Assembly: GCA_955652715.1 (NCBI GenBank)
Contig: CATPBS010000299.1
Span: 1-6,087 of the forward strand
Direction of reading: 5' to 3'
Length of the DNA stretch: 6,087 bases
Origin: an uncultured Candidatus Udaeobacter sp.
GTDB lineage: Bacteria > Verrucomicrobiota > Verrucomicrobiia > Chthoniobacterales > UBA10450
The position numbers and the translations under genes are program-made. Shown one piece after another: positions 1 through 6,087 of this stretch (its first letter is position 1; every line of letters begins with the position of its first letter). Under the pieces are notes generated by a model. The model had not been told where the DNA came from. It did not search any database and worked only from the letters and a program-made list of their open reading frames with translations.

Positions 1-1613
1 ACTTTCTTATCCCAAACCCAGTTTTGCAGCATCTGCGAAGGCGCTTCGACGAAATCACCTGGCACATGGGTCCCCGCAAAGCGGCCGGACTTCGCGCGAG
101 TAAGAATCGAATGCAGAGCGTGACCAAATTCGTGGAACAGCGTTTCCACGTCCTGGTGTGTCATCAATGACGGCGTATCTCCGTTCGGCGGCGCAAAATT
201 GCAAAGCAAAGCGACCGTTGGCCGCTGGTATTTTCCATCGGGCAACAGTTTGCCGCCGACAATCTCGAATTCGGCGAAATGATTGAATTTCCCTTCGCGC
301 GGAAACATATCGAGATAAAACATGCCGAGCGGCTCGCCCGTGCCGGAATCAGTCACCAGATAAAGCTGGAGATCATCGATCCATTTGTAGGGCGCGACGA
401 TCTTTTGAAACTTCAGGCCAAAAATGTTCTGATAAATGTTGAACATTCCGTCGAGCACTTTTTCGAACGGGAAATACGCGCGCAACGCTTCCTTATCGAC
501 AGCGTATTTTTGTTTGTTTCGCTCATTGCTGTAGTAGCGCCAGTCCCATACCATGATCCGCGCATTGGGATCGTTCGTATCAGTGGCTTTCAATTTTTGT
601 AATTCCGCCAGTTCACTGTCGAATTTCGGCTGGGTGCCGGTGACCAAATCGCCAATGTATTTTTCTGCATTCGCACCGGTCTTGGCCATTTTGACTTCCG
701 TCTGGTAGTCGTCCCACGATTTGTAACCGAGTCGCAGAGCGATTTTGTTCCGGAGCGCGAGCATTTGATTGAGAACAGGAACGTTTGTGTCTTTGGCGAG
801 GCTCTCGCGAATCACATAAAGCTGCTTTCGCGTCGCTTCGCTCTTCGCGTTTTCCTCAACGGTATTGAATTGCCAGGTGACATTTGCCATTACTGTGTAG
901 ACATCATCTCCCGTCCTGATCCCGGGCGAAGCGAGAAAGCTTTCAGGCAGCCCATTGAGATCAGCCTTTGTGAACATGACCGGTGCAGTGGCCTTCACGA
1001 TGTTGGTGTCGAAATCAGTGCCGAGCTTGGACAGTTCTTTGCGGAGCTGCTCGACTTCCTTGCGCTGATCGGGGGGTAACTCCAAACCGGCGCGCCGATA
1101 ATCGCGCAATGTTTCTTTAAGCAGCTTTTCGTCTTCTCCGGTGAGTTTCGGATGCGTGTCCGCGAAAGCTTTGATCGCCTTGTAAACGTCCTCGCGATAA
1201 TCGATCCCGACCGCCCAGTCTTGGTAAGCTTTCACCGCGTTCTCCGCGGCGCTGCGCATTGCGGAATTGGTGTTCGTTTCTTTGATAATCGTTGCCTTAT
1301 TCGCTGCATTGCTAGCCTGGTAAGTGAGATCGTCCAGTGCGACGACGGTGCTCTTGAATGTAACTTTCCCGAGATCCTGCCCGCCAATCTGATCCAGCGC
1401 AGCATTCGCCTTTGCAATCGCATCTTTCATAGAAGCCTCGACTGCTTCCGGCGTTTGCTCCCAATCGGGAATGGTCAACACCGCGTTCGCCTTCGCCGCC
1501 GCGGCACGAAAATCATCGACGGTTTTAGGTTCGGCGGCTGAAAAATTTGCGCTCGAAGTGAGGAAGATGAGTGAGATCCAAAGAAACGAAGATTTTATGA
1601 AACGGTTCGACAT
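1..1613 (-). CDS. dcp: M3-family zinc metallopeptidase, Dcp-like, exported (C-terminus off the window)
   Basis: This is a peptidyl-dipeptidase-like oligopeptidase that should cleave short peptides using one zinc ion. The reading frame is open from the ATG at 1613 to the left edge (537 codons). The zinc site is visible: HEFGH at residues 494-498 (bases 134-120), then the third ligand, Glu523, in DFVEAPSQ, 25 residues after the second His as is usual for family M3. The long, mostly helical N-terminal part fits the family. Residues 1-27 look like a signal peptide: MSNRFIK, then a hydrophobic stretch and a small-residue region ending SAAEP, so the enzyme probably acts in the periplasm, unlike cytoplasmic E. 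coli Dcp. Family members are about 680-720 residues, so roughly 150-180 are missing here. No clear ribosome binding site precedes the start. It is divergent from marC with a repeat between them. The family call is secure; Dcp rather than another M3 subfamily is likely. Confidence 0.9.
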   Translation of the reverse strand, partial: MSNRFIKSSFLWISLIFLTSSANFSAAEPKTVDDFRAAAAKANAVLTIPDWEQTPEAVEASMKDAIAKANAALDQIGGQDLGKVTFKSTVVALDDLTYQASNAANKATIIKETNTNSAMRSAAENAVKAYQDWAVGIDYREDVYKAIKAFADTHPKLTGEDEKLLKETLRDYRRAGLELPPDQRKEVEQLRKELSKLGTDFDTNIVKATAPVMFTKADLNGLPESFLASPGIRTGDDVYTVMANVTWQFNTVEENAKSEATRKQLYVIRESLAKDTNVPVLNQMLALRNKIALRLGYKSWDDYQTEVKMAKTGANAEKYIGDLVTGTQPKFDSELAELQKLKATDTNDPNARIMVWDWRYYSNERNKQKYAVDKEALRAYFPFEKVLDGMFNIYQNIFGLKFQKIVAPYKWIDDLQLYLVTDSGTGEPLGMFYLDMFPREGKFNHFAEFEIVGGKLLPDGKYQRPTVALLCNFAPPNGDTPSLMTHQDVETLFHEFGHALHSILTRAKSGRFAGTHVPGDFVEAPSQMLQNWVWDKK

Positions 1614-1636
1614 AAGAGTGGAAAAGCAGAAGTCGG

Positions 1637-1713
1637 CCACAGATTTACACAGATTTTCACAGATGGGAGAAGGAATTTTGATGAATCTGGCCTTCATCTG
1701 TGTTGATCTGTGG
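1637..1713. repeat. Phased CACAGAT decamer repeat forming an inverted repeat
   Basis: CACAGAT occurs at 1638, 1648 and 1658, exactly 10 bp apart. Its reverse complement ATCTGTG occurs at 1696 and 1706, also 10 bp apart. The outer arms pair well: 1637-1644 with 1706-1713 (8 bp) and 1648-1654 with 1696-1702 (7 bp), separated by a partly paired 3-base step. A small nested hairpin, GATGAA at 1680-1685 with TTCATC at 1693-1698, competes with the inner arm. The element fills most of the gap between the divergent dcp and marC genes, so it lies in both upstream regions and is not a terminator in the usual sense. I recall similar CACAGATTTN strings scattered between genes in Verrucomicrobiota; that is memory, not a search. 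It could be a REP-like dispersed repeat or an array of binding sites on one face of the helix. Confidence 0.75.
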
Positions 1714-1748
1714 TGAGACCCTGCCCTTATGGGGAAAACCGCGCCACG

Positions 1749-2321
1749 ATGATCCAGAAATTTTTCCTCGCCTTCATTCCGGTCTTTGTTGCGATCGATC
1801 CAATCGGACTTATCGCGATATTCACGGGGCTCGCTAGCGGCGCTTCGCAGGAGCAGCGGAAATGCCAGGCGTTTCTCGGAATCTTCACGGCTCTGTGCGT
1901 AGCTGTAGGATTTATCTTTCTGGGGGAGATTATTTTCGACGCACTTGGAATCACGAATGAGGACTTTCTAGTCGCCGGTGGTCTGATTTTGCTTGGCTTG
2001 GCGGGACGCGAATTGCTCGGTGTTGGGCCAGCGGATCGCGCAGGCAGCGACGAATTCGGCATTGTGCCGCTCGGTATGCCGCTCATCGCCGGACCGGCGC
2101 TACTGACCGCGTTGTTGATTTTGGTCGATACGGTCGGCCTGGTGTTCACGCTGGTCTCGCTTCTGGTTAATCTCGCCTTGGTTGCAGCCGCGTTTTGGAA
2201 TGCAGACTGGTTCGCCCGCTGGATGGGCAGGCAAGGGTTGCGCGGCGTATCGAAAATAGTTGCGCTGCTTCTAGCCGCGATCGCAGTCAGCCTCATCCGC
2301 CGCGGCTGGCAGGGCGCCTGA
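1749..2321 (+). CDS. MarC-family integral membrane protein
   Basis: This is a 190-residue inner-membrane protein of the MarC family (UPF0056 type). The family's function is unsettled; the original link to multiple antibiotic resistance in E. coli was not upheld, and a transport role is only presumed. About six membrane segments are visible, near residues 4-27, 41-62, 72-90, 104-126, 128-149 and 168-184. Family signatures include IDPIGLIAIFTGL at 16-28 and GIVPLGMPLIAGP at 104-116, the second matching the typical VPLAIPLIAGP loop. The ATG at 1749 is chosen because the hydrophobic N-terminus starts right there. An in-frame GTG at 1710 would add 13 polar residues and lies inside the upstream repeat. 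A GGGGA at 1732-1736 is a weak, rather distant ribosome binding site. The length is normal for the family. It appears to be a single-gene unit, divergent from dcp and convergent with the lipoprotein gene. Confidence 0.88.
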   Translation: MIQKFFLAFIPVFVAIDPIGLIAIFTGLASGASQEQRKCQAFLGIFTALCVAVGFIFLGEIIFDALGITNEDFLVAGGLILLGLAGRELLGVGPADRAGSDEFGIVPLGMPLIAGPALLTALLILVDTVGLVFTLVSLLVNLALVAAAFWNADWFARWMGRQGLRGVSKIVALLLAAIAVSLIRRGWQGA

Positions 2322-2404
2322 CTTCACGCGCAGGACTAGAATGTTCTGGAAAACCCAGCGCTCCCCCGTCTCGGCGGCCTACATCACTTCGAGATCACCC
2401 GAAG

Positions 2405-2815
2405 TTAAAAAGTTGTTTCGAAACGCGATCCGCTGGCAATGTGGCGGCGTGCTGACGGCCAGAATTCCTTTAGCTCTGCGCTTTTGTCCCCGGCCTGATA
2501 CCGCCGATTGAGCTCGACCTCAATCGCCTTGATCTCGTCCTGCTGTGGAAGCGGGATCCCGCTATAGATGTACGCAGGCACCTCGTTGCGCGTCCGAGCG
2601 AGCGGCTGCGTCGCATAGAGATCCAGGCGGCGCTTCTGCAGTTGGTCCGTCGTCCAATTCCTGTAAACCGGGTTTGGATGTCCCCACACTTCCGCGGTAG
2701 TAGCGTATCGGGAGTAAGTGTAACCGCCTGTTACCGCCGGACCGGGCGGTGCCGCGGGCTGTTGTGCGCAGCCGATCAGGCTGGCGGCAAATGCTGATAA
2801 TAGTAATCTTTTCAT
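2405..2815 (-). CDS. Small putative lipoprotein of unknown function
   Basis: I do not recognise a named family. The 136-residue product starts with a classic lipoprotein signal: MKRLLLSAFAASLIGC, with lipobox LIGC and acylated Cys16. Ala17 after the Cys would, by the E. coli +2 rule, favour the outer membrane. A proline-rich linker (about 19-28) follows, then a region rich in Tyr and Trp (32-55). The C-terminal half looks like the conserved core: WTTDQLQKRRLDLY at 54-67, then PLPQQDEIKAIEVELNRRY at 88-106, which should form a charged helix, then a short tail with EFWPSARRH. The ATG at 2815 is preferred over an in-frame GTG at 2839, which would put eight polar residues before the signal peptide. 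The stop is TAA. Similar small proteins may exist in related Verrucomicrobiota, but I recall this only loosely. It probably is a structural or envelope-associated protein; no catalytic motif is visible. Confidence 0.8.
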   Translation of the reverse strand: MKRLLLSAFAASLIGCAQQPAAPPGPAVTGGYTYSRYATTAEVWGHPNPVYRNWTTDQLQKRRLDLYATQPLARTRNEVPAYIYSGIPLPQQDEIKAIEVELNRRYQAGDKSAELKEFWPSARRHIASGSRFETTF

Positions 2816-2863
2816 ACTTTTACTTTCTTGATACTTCACTGCTTGAGAAAGGCTTACCGCCTA

Positions 2864-2892
2864 ATTAAACCACAGAAATCCTTCGCAGTCGC
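2864..2892 (-). promoter_or_regulatory. Candidate sigma-70-type promoter for the lipoprotein gene
   Basis: On the minus strand, TTTAAT (2869-2864) matches the -10 consensus at five of six positions and is preceded by TGG, an extended -10. A weak -35, GCGACT (2892-2887), lies 17 bases upstream. The predicted transcript start near 2857 would leave a leader of about 40 bases before the ATG at 2815. The call comes from consensus matching alone and is tentative. Confidence 0.3.
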
Positions 2893-3003
2893 ACGTTTAT
2901 TTTGCCTTCTTGACCGCGACGTTTTACATTGAGGCCAATCCAAGTCCAAACAACAGACCAGAGTCGATTCAGATTAACACGCCCAAGGGCTTACCTCGGG
3001 TCA

Positions 3004-3031
3004 TTGACACGCTGGCCTCTCTTGTTAATAT
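3004..3031 (+). promoter_or_regulatory. Candidate promoter for hpnH-shc, giving a near-leaderless transcript
   Basis: A perfect -35 hexamer TTGACA (3004-3009) is followed after 16 bases by TAATAT (3026-3031), four of six matches to the -10. TG at 3023-3024 lies one base upstream of it, making an extended -10. Transcription would start near 3038, only a few bases before the ATG at 3042. That fits the absence of any Shine-Dalgarno sequence before that ATG. If translation really began at the upstream in-frame TTG (2910), this match would fall inside coding sequence and could be chance. Confidence 0.45.
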
Positions 3032-3284
3032 CCTCGCTCCCATGAGATTTCCGTTACCACTGACAGCGAAAATCGCGGCCTACGTGATCGGGCATAAATT
3101 GCGTGGTACGAAGAAATTCGCCACGGTCCTTCAGCTCGAGCCGTTGCATACATGCAACCTGACATGCACCGGTTGCGGGCGGATTCGAGAATACTCCACG
3201 TCGCTCAAGGATATGATGAGCTTGGAGGACTGCCTGGCCGCGGCAGAGGAATGCAATGCCCCGATGGTATCAATTTGCGGTGGC

Positions 3285-3287
3285 TAG
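3285..3287 (+). other. In-frame amber codon at the conserved Glu of the GGEPL motif
   Basis: The frame reads TGC GGT GGC TAG CCG CTC ATT TAC, that is CGG-stop-PLIY. Radical SAM enzymes of this family have CGGEPL here, so GAG to TAG, a single G-to-T transversion, explains the interruption. Phase is kept on both sides, so it is not a frameshift. It is the only TAG at the end of any gene frame seen here: marC ends in TGA, and the lipoprotein and hpnH end in TAA. Confidence 0.9.
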
Positions 3288-3639
3288 CCGCTCATTTACA
3301 CGCACATAGAAGCGCTAGTGGAAGGTTTGCTCGGGCAGAAGCGAATCGTTTACATTTGCACTAACGCCATGTTCATGCGCAAGAAAATGCGCGAATGGCT
3401 GGCCTCTGAATACCGGAGAGGGGATACCAAAAAGCAGGCAGATTTAGAAGAGAAGATCGAGCTCCTACAATCGACGGGTCTGATTTCGGAAAAGGACGCG
3501 GCTGAAATTCGCAAAGGTCCGAAGGATCCGGAGAAGCCGACGATCGCGCCGAGTAAATGGATGTATTGGAACGTGCACCTCGATGGTCTCGAGCGAACGC
3601 ACGATCTGATCGTGGAGCGCGAGGGGGTTTTCAAGGAAT

Positions 3640-3669
3640 GCATTTTGGCCATCAAAATGGCCAAAATGC
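3640..3669. repeat. Perfect 13-bp hairpin inside hpnH
   Basis: GCATTTTGGCCAT at 3640-3652 is the exact reverse complement of ATGGCCAAAATGC at 3657-3669, with a 4-base loop CAAA. It is wholly coding, reading CILAIKMAKML across a helix of the radical SAM barrel, and no run of T follows, so it is not an intrinsic terminator. The stem would be stable in mRNA. A role in pausing or mRNA decay is speculation. Confidence 0.8.
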
Positions 3670-4352
3670 TCGGGTATCAGGTTGCGACCAACACGACCGT
3701 CTATAAGGAAACCGATATGCAAGAGATCGAACGAATGTTCGATTATCTTTCGGATCTTGGGGTTGATGGTCATACCATCACGCCGGGCTACGATTACGAC
3801 GCCGCCAAGAAAGATATGATCAAACGCCTCAATTTGCGTCCGGAAAACTTCTTTCTCACCCGCGCAATGACGATTCAGAAGTTTCGCAAAGTCGAGGAAT
3901 GGATGAAACGATACACGTTTCTTGGGACGCCGATGTATTTTGAGTTTCTCGCGGGCAAACGCGATTTGACGTGTTCAGCCTGGGCTATTCCCACCCGGAA
4001 CATTCGCGGCTGGAAAGGCCCGTGCTATTTGATGACCGATGGACATCACTCCAGTTACGCGGAGCTGCTAGAGAAAACGGAATGGGACAGGTATGGCGTC
4101 GTAAACGGGGTGGCGCGCGACAGCCGTTGCGAAAATTGCATGGTGCACTGCGGTTACGAACCGACTGCAACGTTGGGATTACAAGCCCGGCGCGGCGACA
4201 CCTGGAAAACGATCAAATTCAATTTCGGTCCCAAGCCGAAACCTTCTGGCGGTGGCAGTGAGGTGCTCGCTTTTAACGGTGTAAGTTCGGGAAACGGTCA
4301 TATCACCGACAACCAGGCAGAACCAACTGCACGAGCGTCGTAACAGGCCCAC

Positions 4353-6087
4353 ATGCCGGATTTGTCGAGGGAGCTGATACTGTTGCCGAGCGCGGCGCCG
4401 GACATATCCGAGTCTTTTGCGGTAGCGGACGAAGAGATCACGCGGGCAATCGCGCGCGCGCAAGAGAACCTGCTGCGCCAGCAAAACCCCGATGGGCATT
4501 GGTGCGGTGAGCTGATTGTCGATAGCACTCTGTGCTCGGATTACGTCCTTTTCATGCACTGGTGCGGCGAAGTGAATGCTCAATTGCAGCGGCGCTGCGT
4601 CCGCCACATTCTCAAACGCCAACTGCCCGATGGCGGGTGGAATATTTATCACGGCGGCCCGAGCGAAATTAATGCGTCCGTAAAAGCCTACTTTGCGCTG
4701 AAACTCGCCGGTTCTTCCGTGGACGCGCCTTTTATGCGCGAGGCGCGTGCCAATATCATGCGTCGCGGGGGCATCCCGCAAATGAACACGTTCAGCAAGC
4801 TTTATCTTGCGCTCCTGGGCCAGTTCCCATGGAAATATCTGCCGGCGATCCCGGTAGAGATGGTTCTCTTGCCAGGCTGGGCGCCATTTCACATTTACAA
4901 AATGTCGTCTTGGAGCCGCGCCATGCTCATGCCGCTGGCTATCATTAACCATTTCAAACCGACTCGGATTTTGCCTGGGGAAAAGCAATTGCACGAGCTC
5001 TATCCCCTCGGTACTGAGCAAGCCGATTTGCGTTTGCCCCGCAGCGGGAAGTTCTGGACCTGGCGCAATTTCTTTCTGCGACTGGATGACGTTTTCAAAT
5101 TCCTGCATCCGCTTCGGATTCGGCCGCTGCGGCGGCGCGCTCTCGAAGAAGCGGAGCGCTGGATGCTTGAACGGATCGGTGAAGGTAGCGATGGGCTCGC
5201 GGCCGTGTATCCAGCGATGCTGAATTGCCTGATTGCTTTACGCGTGCTCGGCTATACCAAAACGAACCCGGTTTACGCCAAGGCGGAAAAAGATTTTGCG
5301 GGGCTGTTTATCGACGACGGCGAGGATTTTCGGATTCAACCTTGCTTGTCTTCCGTTTGGGACACTGCCATCAGCGTCATCTCGCTGGCGGAATCCGGCG
5401 TTTCGCCGGAGCATCCCGCACTGCAAAAGGCCGCCGATTGGCTGATCAGCAAGGAAGTGCGCATCCGTGGTGATTGGGCGGTAAACAATCCGTATCCGCA
5501 AGCCAGCGGCTGGGCGTTTGAGTACAACAATGTTTATTATCCGGACACCGACGACACCGCGATGGTGTTGATGGCATTGCGGCTTGTTCAGCCGAAAGAT
5601 CGACAGTCGCTCAACGAACTCTTTCGTCGCGCCCTTGGGTGGCAGCTTAGTTTCCAATGTCGCGATGGCGGCTGGGGAGCGTTCGACAAAAACGTAACAA
5701 CGCCGTGGCTGGAAGACATGCCGTTTGCCGATCACAACGCGATTCTCGATCCAACATGCAGCGATCTGACTGCGCGCACGCTTGAGCTGCTTGGTTATAT
5801 TGGGTTTGATCGCAGCGCGAAGTGCGTCCGGGACGCCATTCAATACCTGATTGACACTCAAGATGAGGACGGCTCGTGGTACGGCCGGTGGGGAGTAAAT
5901 TACATTTACGGCACCTGGCAGGTGCTGCGCGGCTTGCGCGCAATTAGTGAAGATATGACGCAGGACTGGATACTGCGCGGCCGTGATTGGCTTGAGAGCT
6001 GTCAAAACAACGACGGCGGGTGGGGCGAGACCTGCGGCACTTACGAAAATCCATCGACCAAAGGCACAGGCGAGAGCACCGCATCGC
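4353..6087 (+). CDS. shc: Squalene-hopene cyclase (C-terminus off the window)
   Basis: This enzyme (HpnF in hopanoid nomenclature) cyclises squalene to hopene or diplopterol and is a monotopic membrane protein. The frame is open for 578 codons to the right edge. The catalytic acid motif DTDDTA is at 398-403, where DTDD equals the DxDD that protonates squalene. QW repeats (Q-x3-G-x-W or close) are seen at 44-50, 90-96, 435-441, 503-509 and 551-557. SGWAFEYNN (385-393) just before the DxDD motif and DPTCSDLTAR (466-475) are also typical. A hydrophobic stretch around 161-199, with LPGWAPFHIYKMSSWSR, fits the membrane-facing region. Bacterial cyclases are about 630-720 residues, so perhaps 60-130 are missing. 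The ATG at 4353 follows hpnH by 9 bases with only a weak AGG before it, suggesting one transcript and perhaps coupled translation. Cyclisation of another polyprene is possible, but the hpnH partner favours squalene to hopene. Confidence 0.95.
   Translation, partial: MPDLSRELILLPSAAPDISESFAVADEEITRAIARAQENLLRQQNPDGHWCGELIVDSTLCSDYVLFMHWCGEVNAQLQRRCVRHILKRQLPDGGWNIYHGGPSEINASVKAYFALKLAGSSVDAPFMREARANIMRRGGIPQMNTFSKLYLALLGQFPWKYLPAIPVEMVLLPGWAPFHIYKMSSWSRAMLMPLAIINHFKPTRILPGEKQLHELYPLGTEQADLRLPRSGKFWTWRNFFLRLDDVFKFLHPLRIRPLRRRALEEAERWMLERIGEGSDGLAAVYPAMLNCLIALRVLGYTKTNPVYAKAEKDFAGLFIDDGEDFRIQPCLSSVWDTAISVISLAESGVSPEHPALQKAADWLISKEVRIRGDWAVNNPYPQASGWAFEYNNVYYPDTDDTAMVLMALRLVQPKDRQSLNELFRRALGWQLSFQCRDGGWGAFDKNVTTPWLEDMPFADHNAILDPTCSDLTARTLELLGYIGFDRSAKCVRDAIQYLIDTQDEDGSWYGRWGVNYIYGTWQVLRGLRAISEDMTQDWILRGRDWLESCQNNDGGWGETCGTYENPSTKGTGESTAS

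Larger units (their letters stand above)
3042..4343 (+). pseudogene. hpnH: Adenosyl-hopene transferase HpnH (radical SAM), interrupted by an in-frame TAG
   Basis: HpnH is a radical SAM enzyme that joins a 5'-deoxyadenosyl group to hopene to give adenosylhopane, the first step to C35 hopanoids. The iron-sulfur motif is CNLTCTGC (Cys38, Cys42, Cys45). Next comes SICGG, where codon 82 (3285-3287) is TAG instead of the Glu of the SAM-binding GGEPL motif. The same frame then continues open to TAA at 4341 with typical HpnH features: YICTNA (104-109), NVHLDG (177-182), a PTRN..GW..PCYL segment, and C-terminal C-x2-C-x3-C (Cys363, 366, 370) in CMVHCGYEP. Without suppression only an 81-residue fragment results; a restart at GTG 3318 would lack the cluster motif. 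The full frame is 433 residues, longer than usual because of an insert near 119-167 and a tail rich in Gly, Ser and Pro. ATG 3042 matches the usual N-terminus; a TTG at 2910 is the alternative. It lies 9 bases before shc. Confidence 0.88.

Noticed and set aside
682..694. A 13-base match between dcp (minus strand) and the hpnH hairpin arm, TCAAAATGGCCAA
   Set aside because: Both encode Lys-Met-Ala-Lys with common codons. There is no similarity around it, so I take it as coincidence.
1727..2296. A long 189-codon open frame antisense to marC
   Set aside because: Its translation is Ser/Pro/Arg-rich and low in structure, and it mirrors the marC codons. MarC has clear membrane segments and family motifs.
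2386..2405. A 6-bp stem, ACTTCG with CGAAGT and an 8-base loop, between the convergent marC and lipoprotein genes, as a terminator
   Set aside because: The stem is short and AT-containing, it overlaps the lipoprotein stop codon, and the TTAAAAAG that follows is not a proper T-run on the plus strand. Support is too weak to call.
2910..3041. N-terminal extension of HpnH from the TTG at 2910
   Set aside because: It has no ribosome binding site, codon third positions are equivocal, the family usually starts near the ATG at 3042, and a strong promoter match lies inside it. Kept only as an alternative.
3282..3289. The palindrome GGCTAGCC around the amber codon as a possible stop-codon readthrough or recoding signal
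   Set aside because: An 8-base palindrome is common by chance, it arises from the single G-to-T change itself, and no stable stem or SECIS-like structure follows. The stop is TAG, not TGA, so selenocysteine does not apply.
4179..5108. A 309-codon antisense frame across the end of hpnH and the start of shc
   Set aside because: It overlaps two recognised genes on the other strand and shows no domain. It is a shadow of high-GC coding sequence.
5238..6005. A 255-codon antisense frame inside shc
   Set aside because: The plus strand carries the DTDD motif and QW repeats of the cyclase throughout, and the antisense product has no recognisable features.

Overview
The window looks like chromosomal DNA of a Gram-negative bacterium of moderately high GC, most likely a soil-type member of the Verrucomicrobiota (Chthoniobacter-like). 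That placement is inference. It rests on the style of the HpnH protein, the small lipoprotein, the weak or absent Shine-Dalgarno sequences, and a decamer repeat of CACAGAT units of a kind I recall from that phylum. No rRNA or marker gene confirms it.

Layout from left to right. (1) Positions 1-1613, minus strand: the N-terminal three quarters of an exported M3-family zinc peptidase (Dcp-like); its C-terminus lies off the left edge. (2) Positions 1614-1748: a divergent intergenic gap with five CACAGAT units spaced by 10 bp and arranged as a large inverted repeat. (3) Positions 1749-2321, plus strand: a MarC-family membrane protein. (4) Positions 2405-2815, minus strand: a small lipoprotein of unknown function, convergent with marC. 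(5) Positions 2816-3041: a divergent gap with a candidate promoter in each direction. (6) Positions 3042-4343, plus strand: hpnH, the radical SAM enzyme of C35 hopanoid synthesis, interrupted by one in-frame amber codon. (7) Positions 4353-6087, plus strand: squalene-hopene cyclase, running off the right edge. There is no gene-free stretch longer than 300 bases.

The hopanoid pair is the main point of interest. The cyclase makes hopene or diplopterol from squalene, and HpnH adds a 5'-deoxyadenosyl group to hopene, the first step towards bacteriohopanepolyols. The genes are 9 bases apart and probably co-transcribed. In hpnH the Glu codon of the conserved CGGEPL motif reads TAG, while the remaining 351 codons are fully open. 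This is either a very recent knock-out, a sequencing or consensus error, or (least likely) recoding. If it is real, the cell should make C30 hopanoids but not extended C35 ones. I see no mobile element, CRISPR array, tRNA or rRNA, and no evidence for a wholly new system. The notable signals are the amber codon, a perfect 13-bp hairpin inside hpnH, the phased repeat, a lineage-style insertion in HpnH and a probably near-leaderless hpnH transcript.
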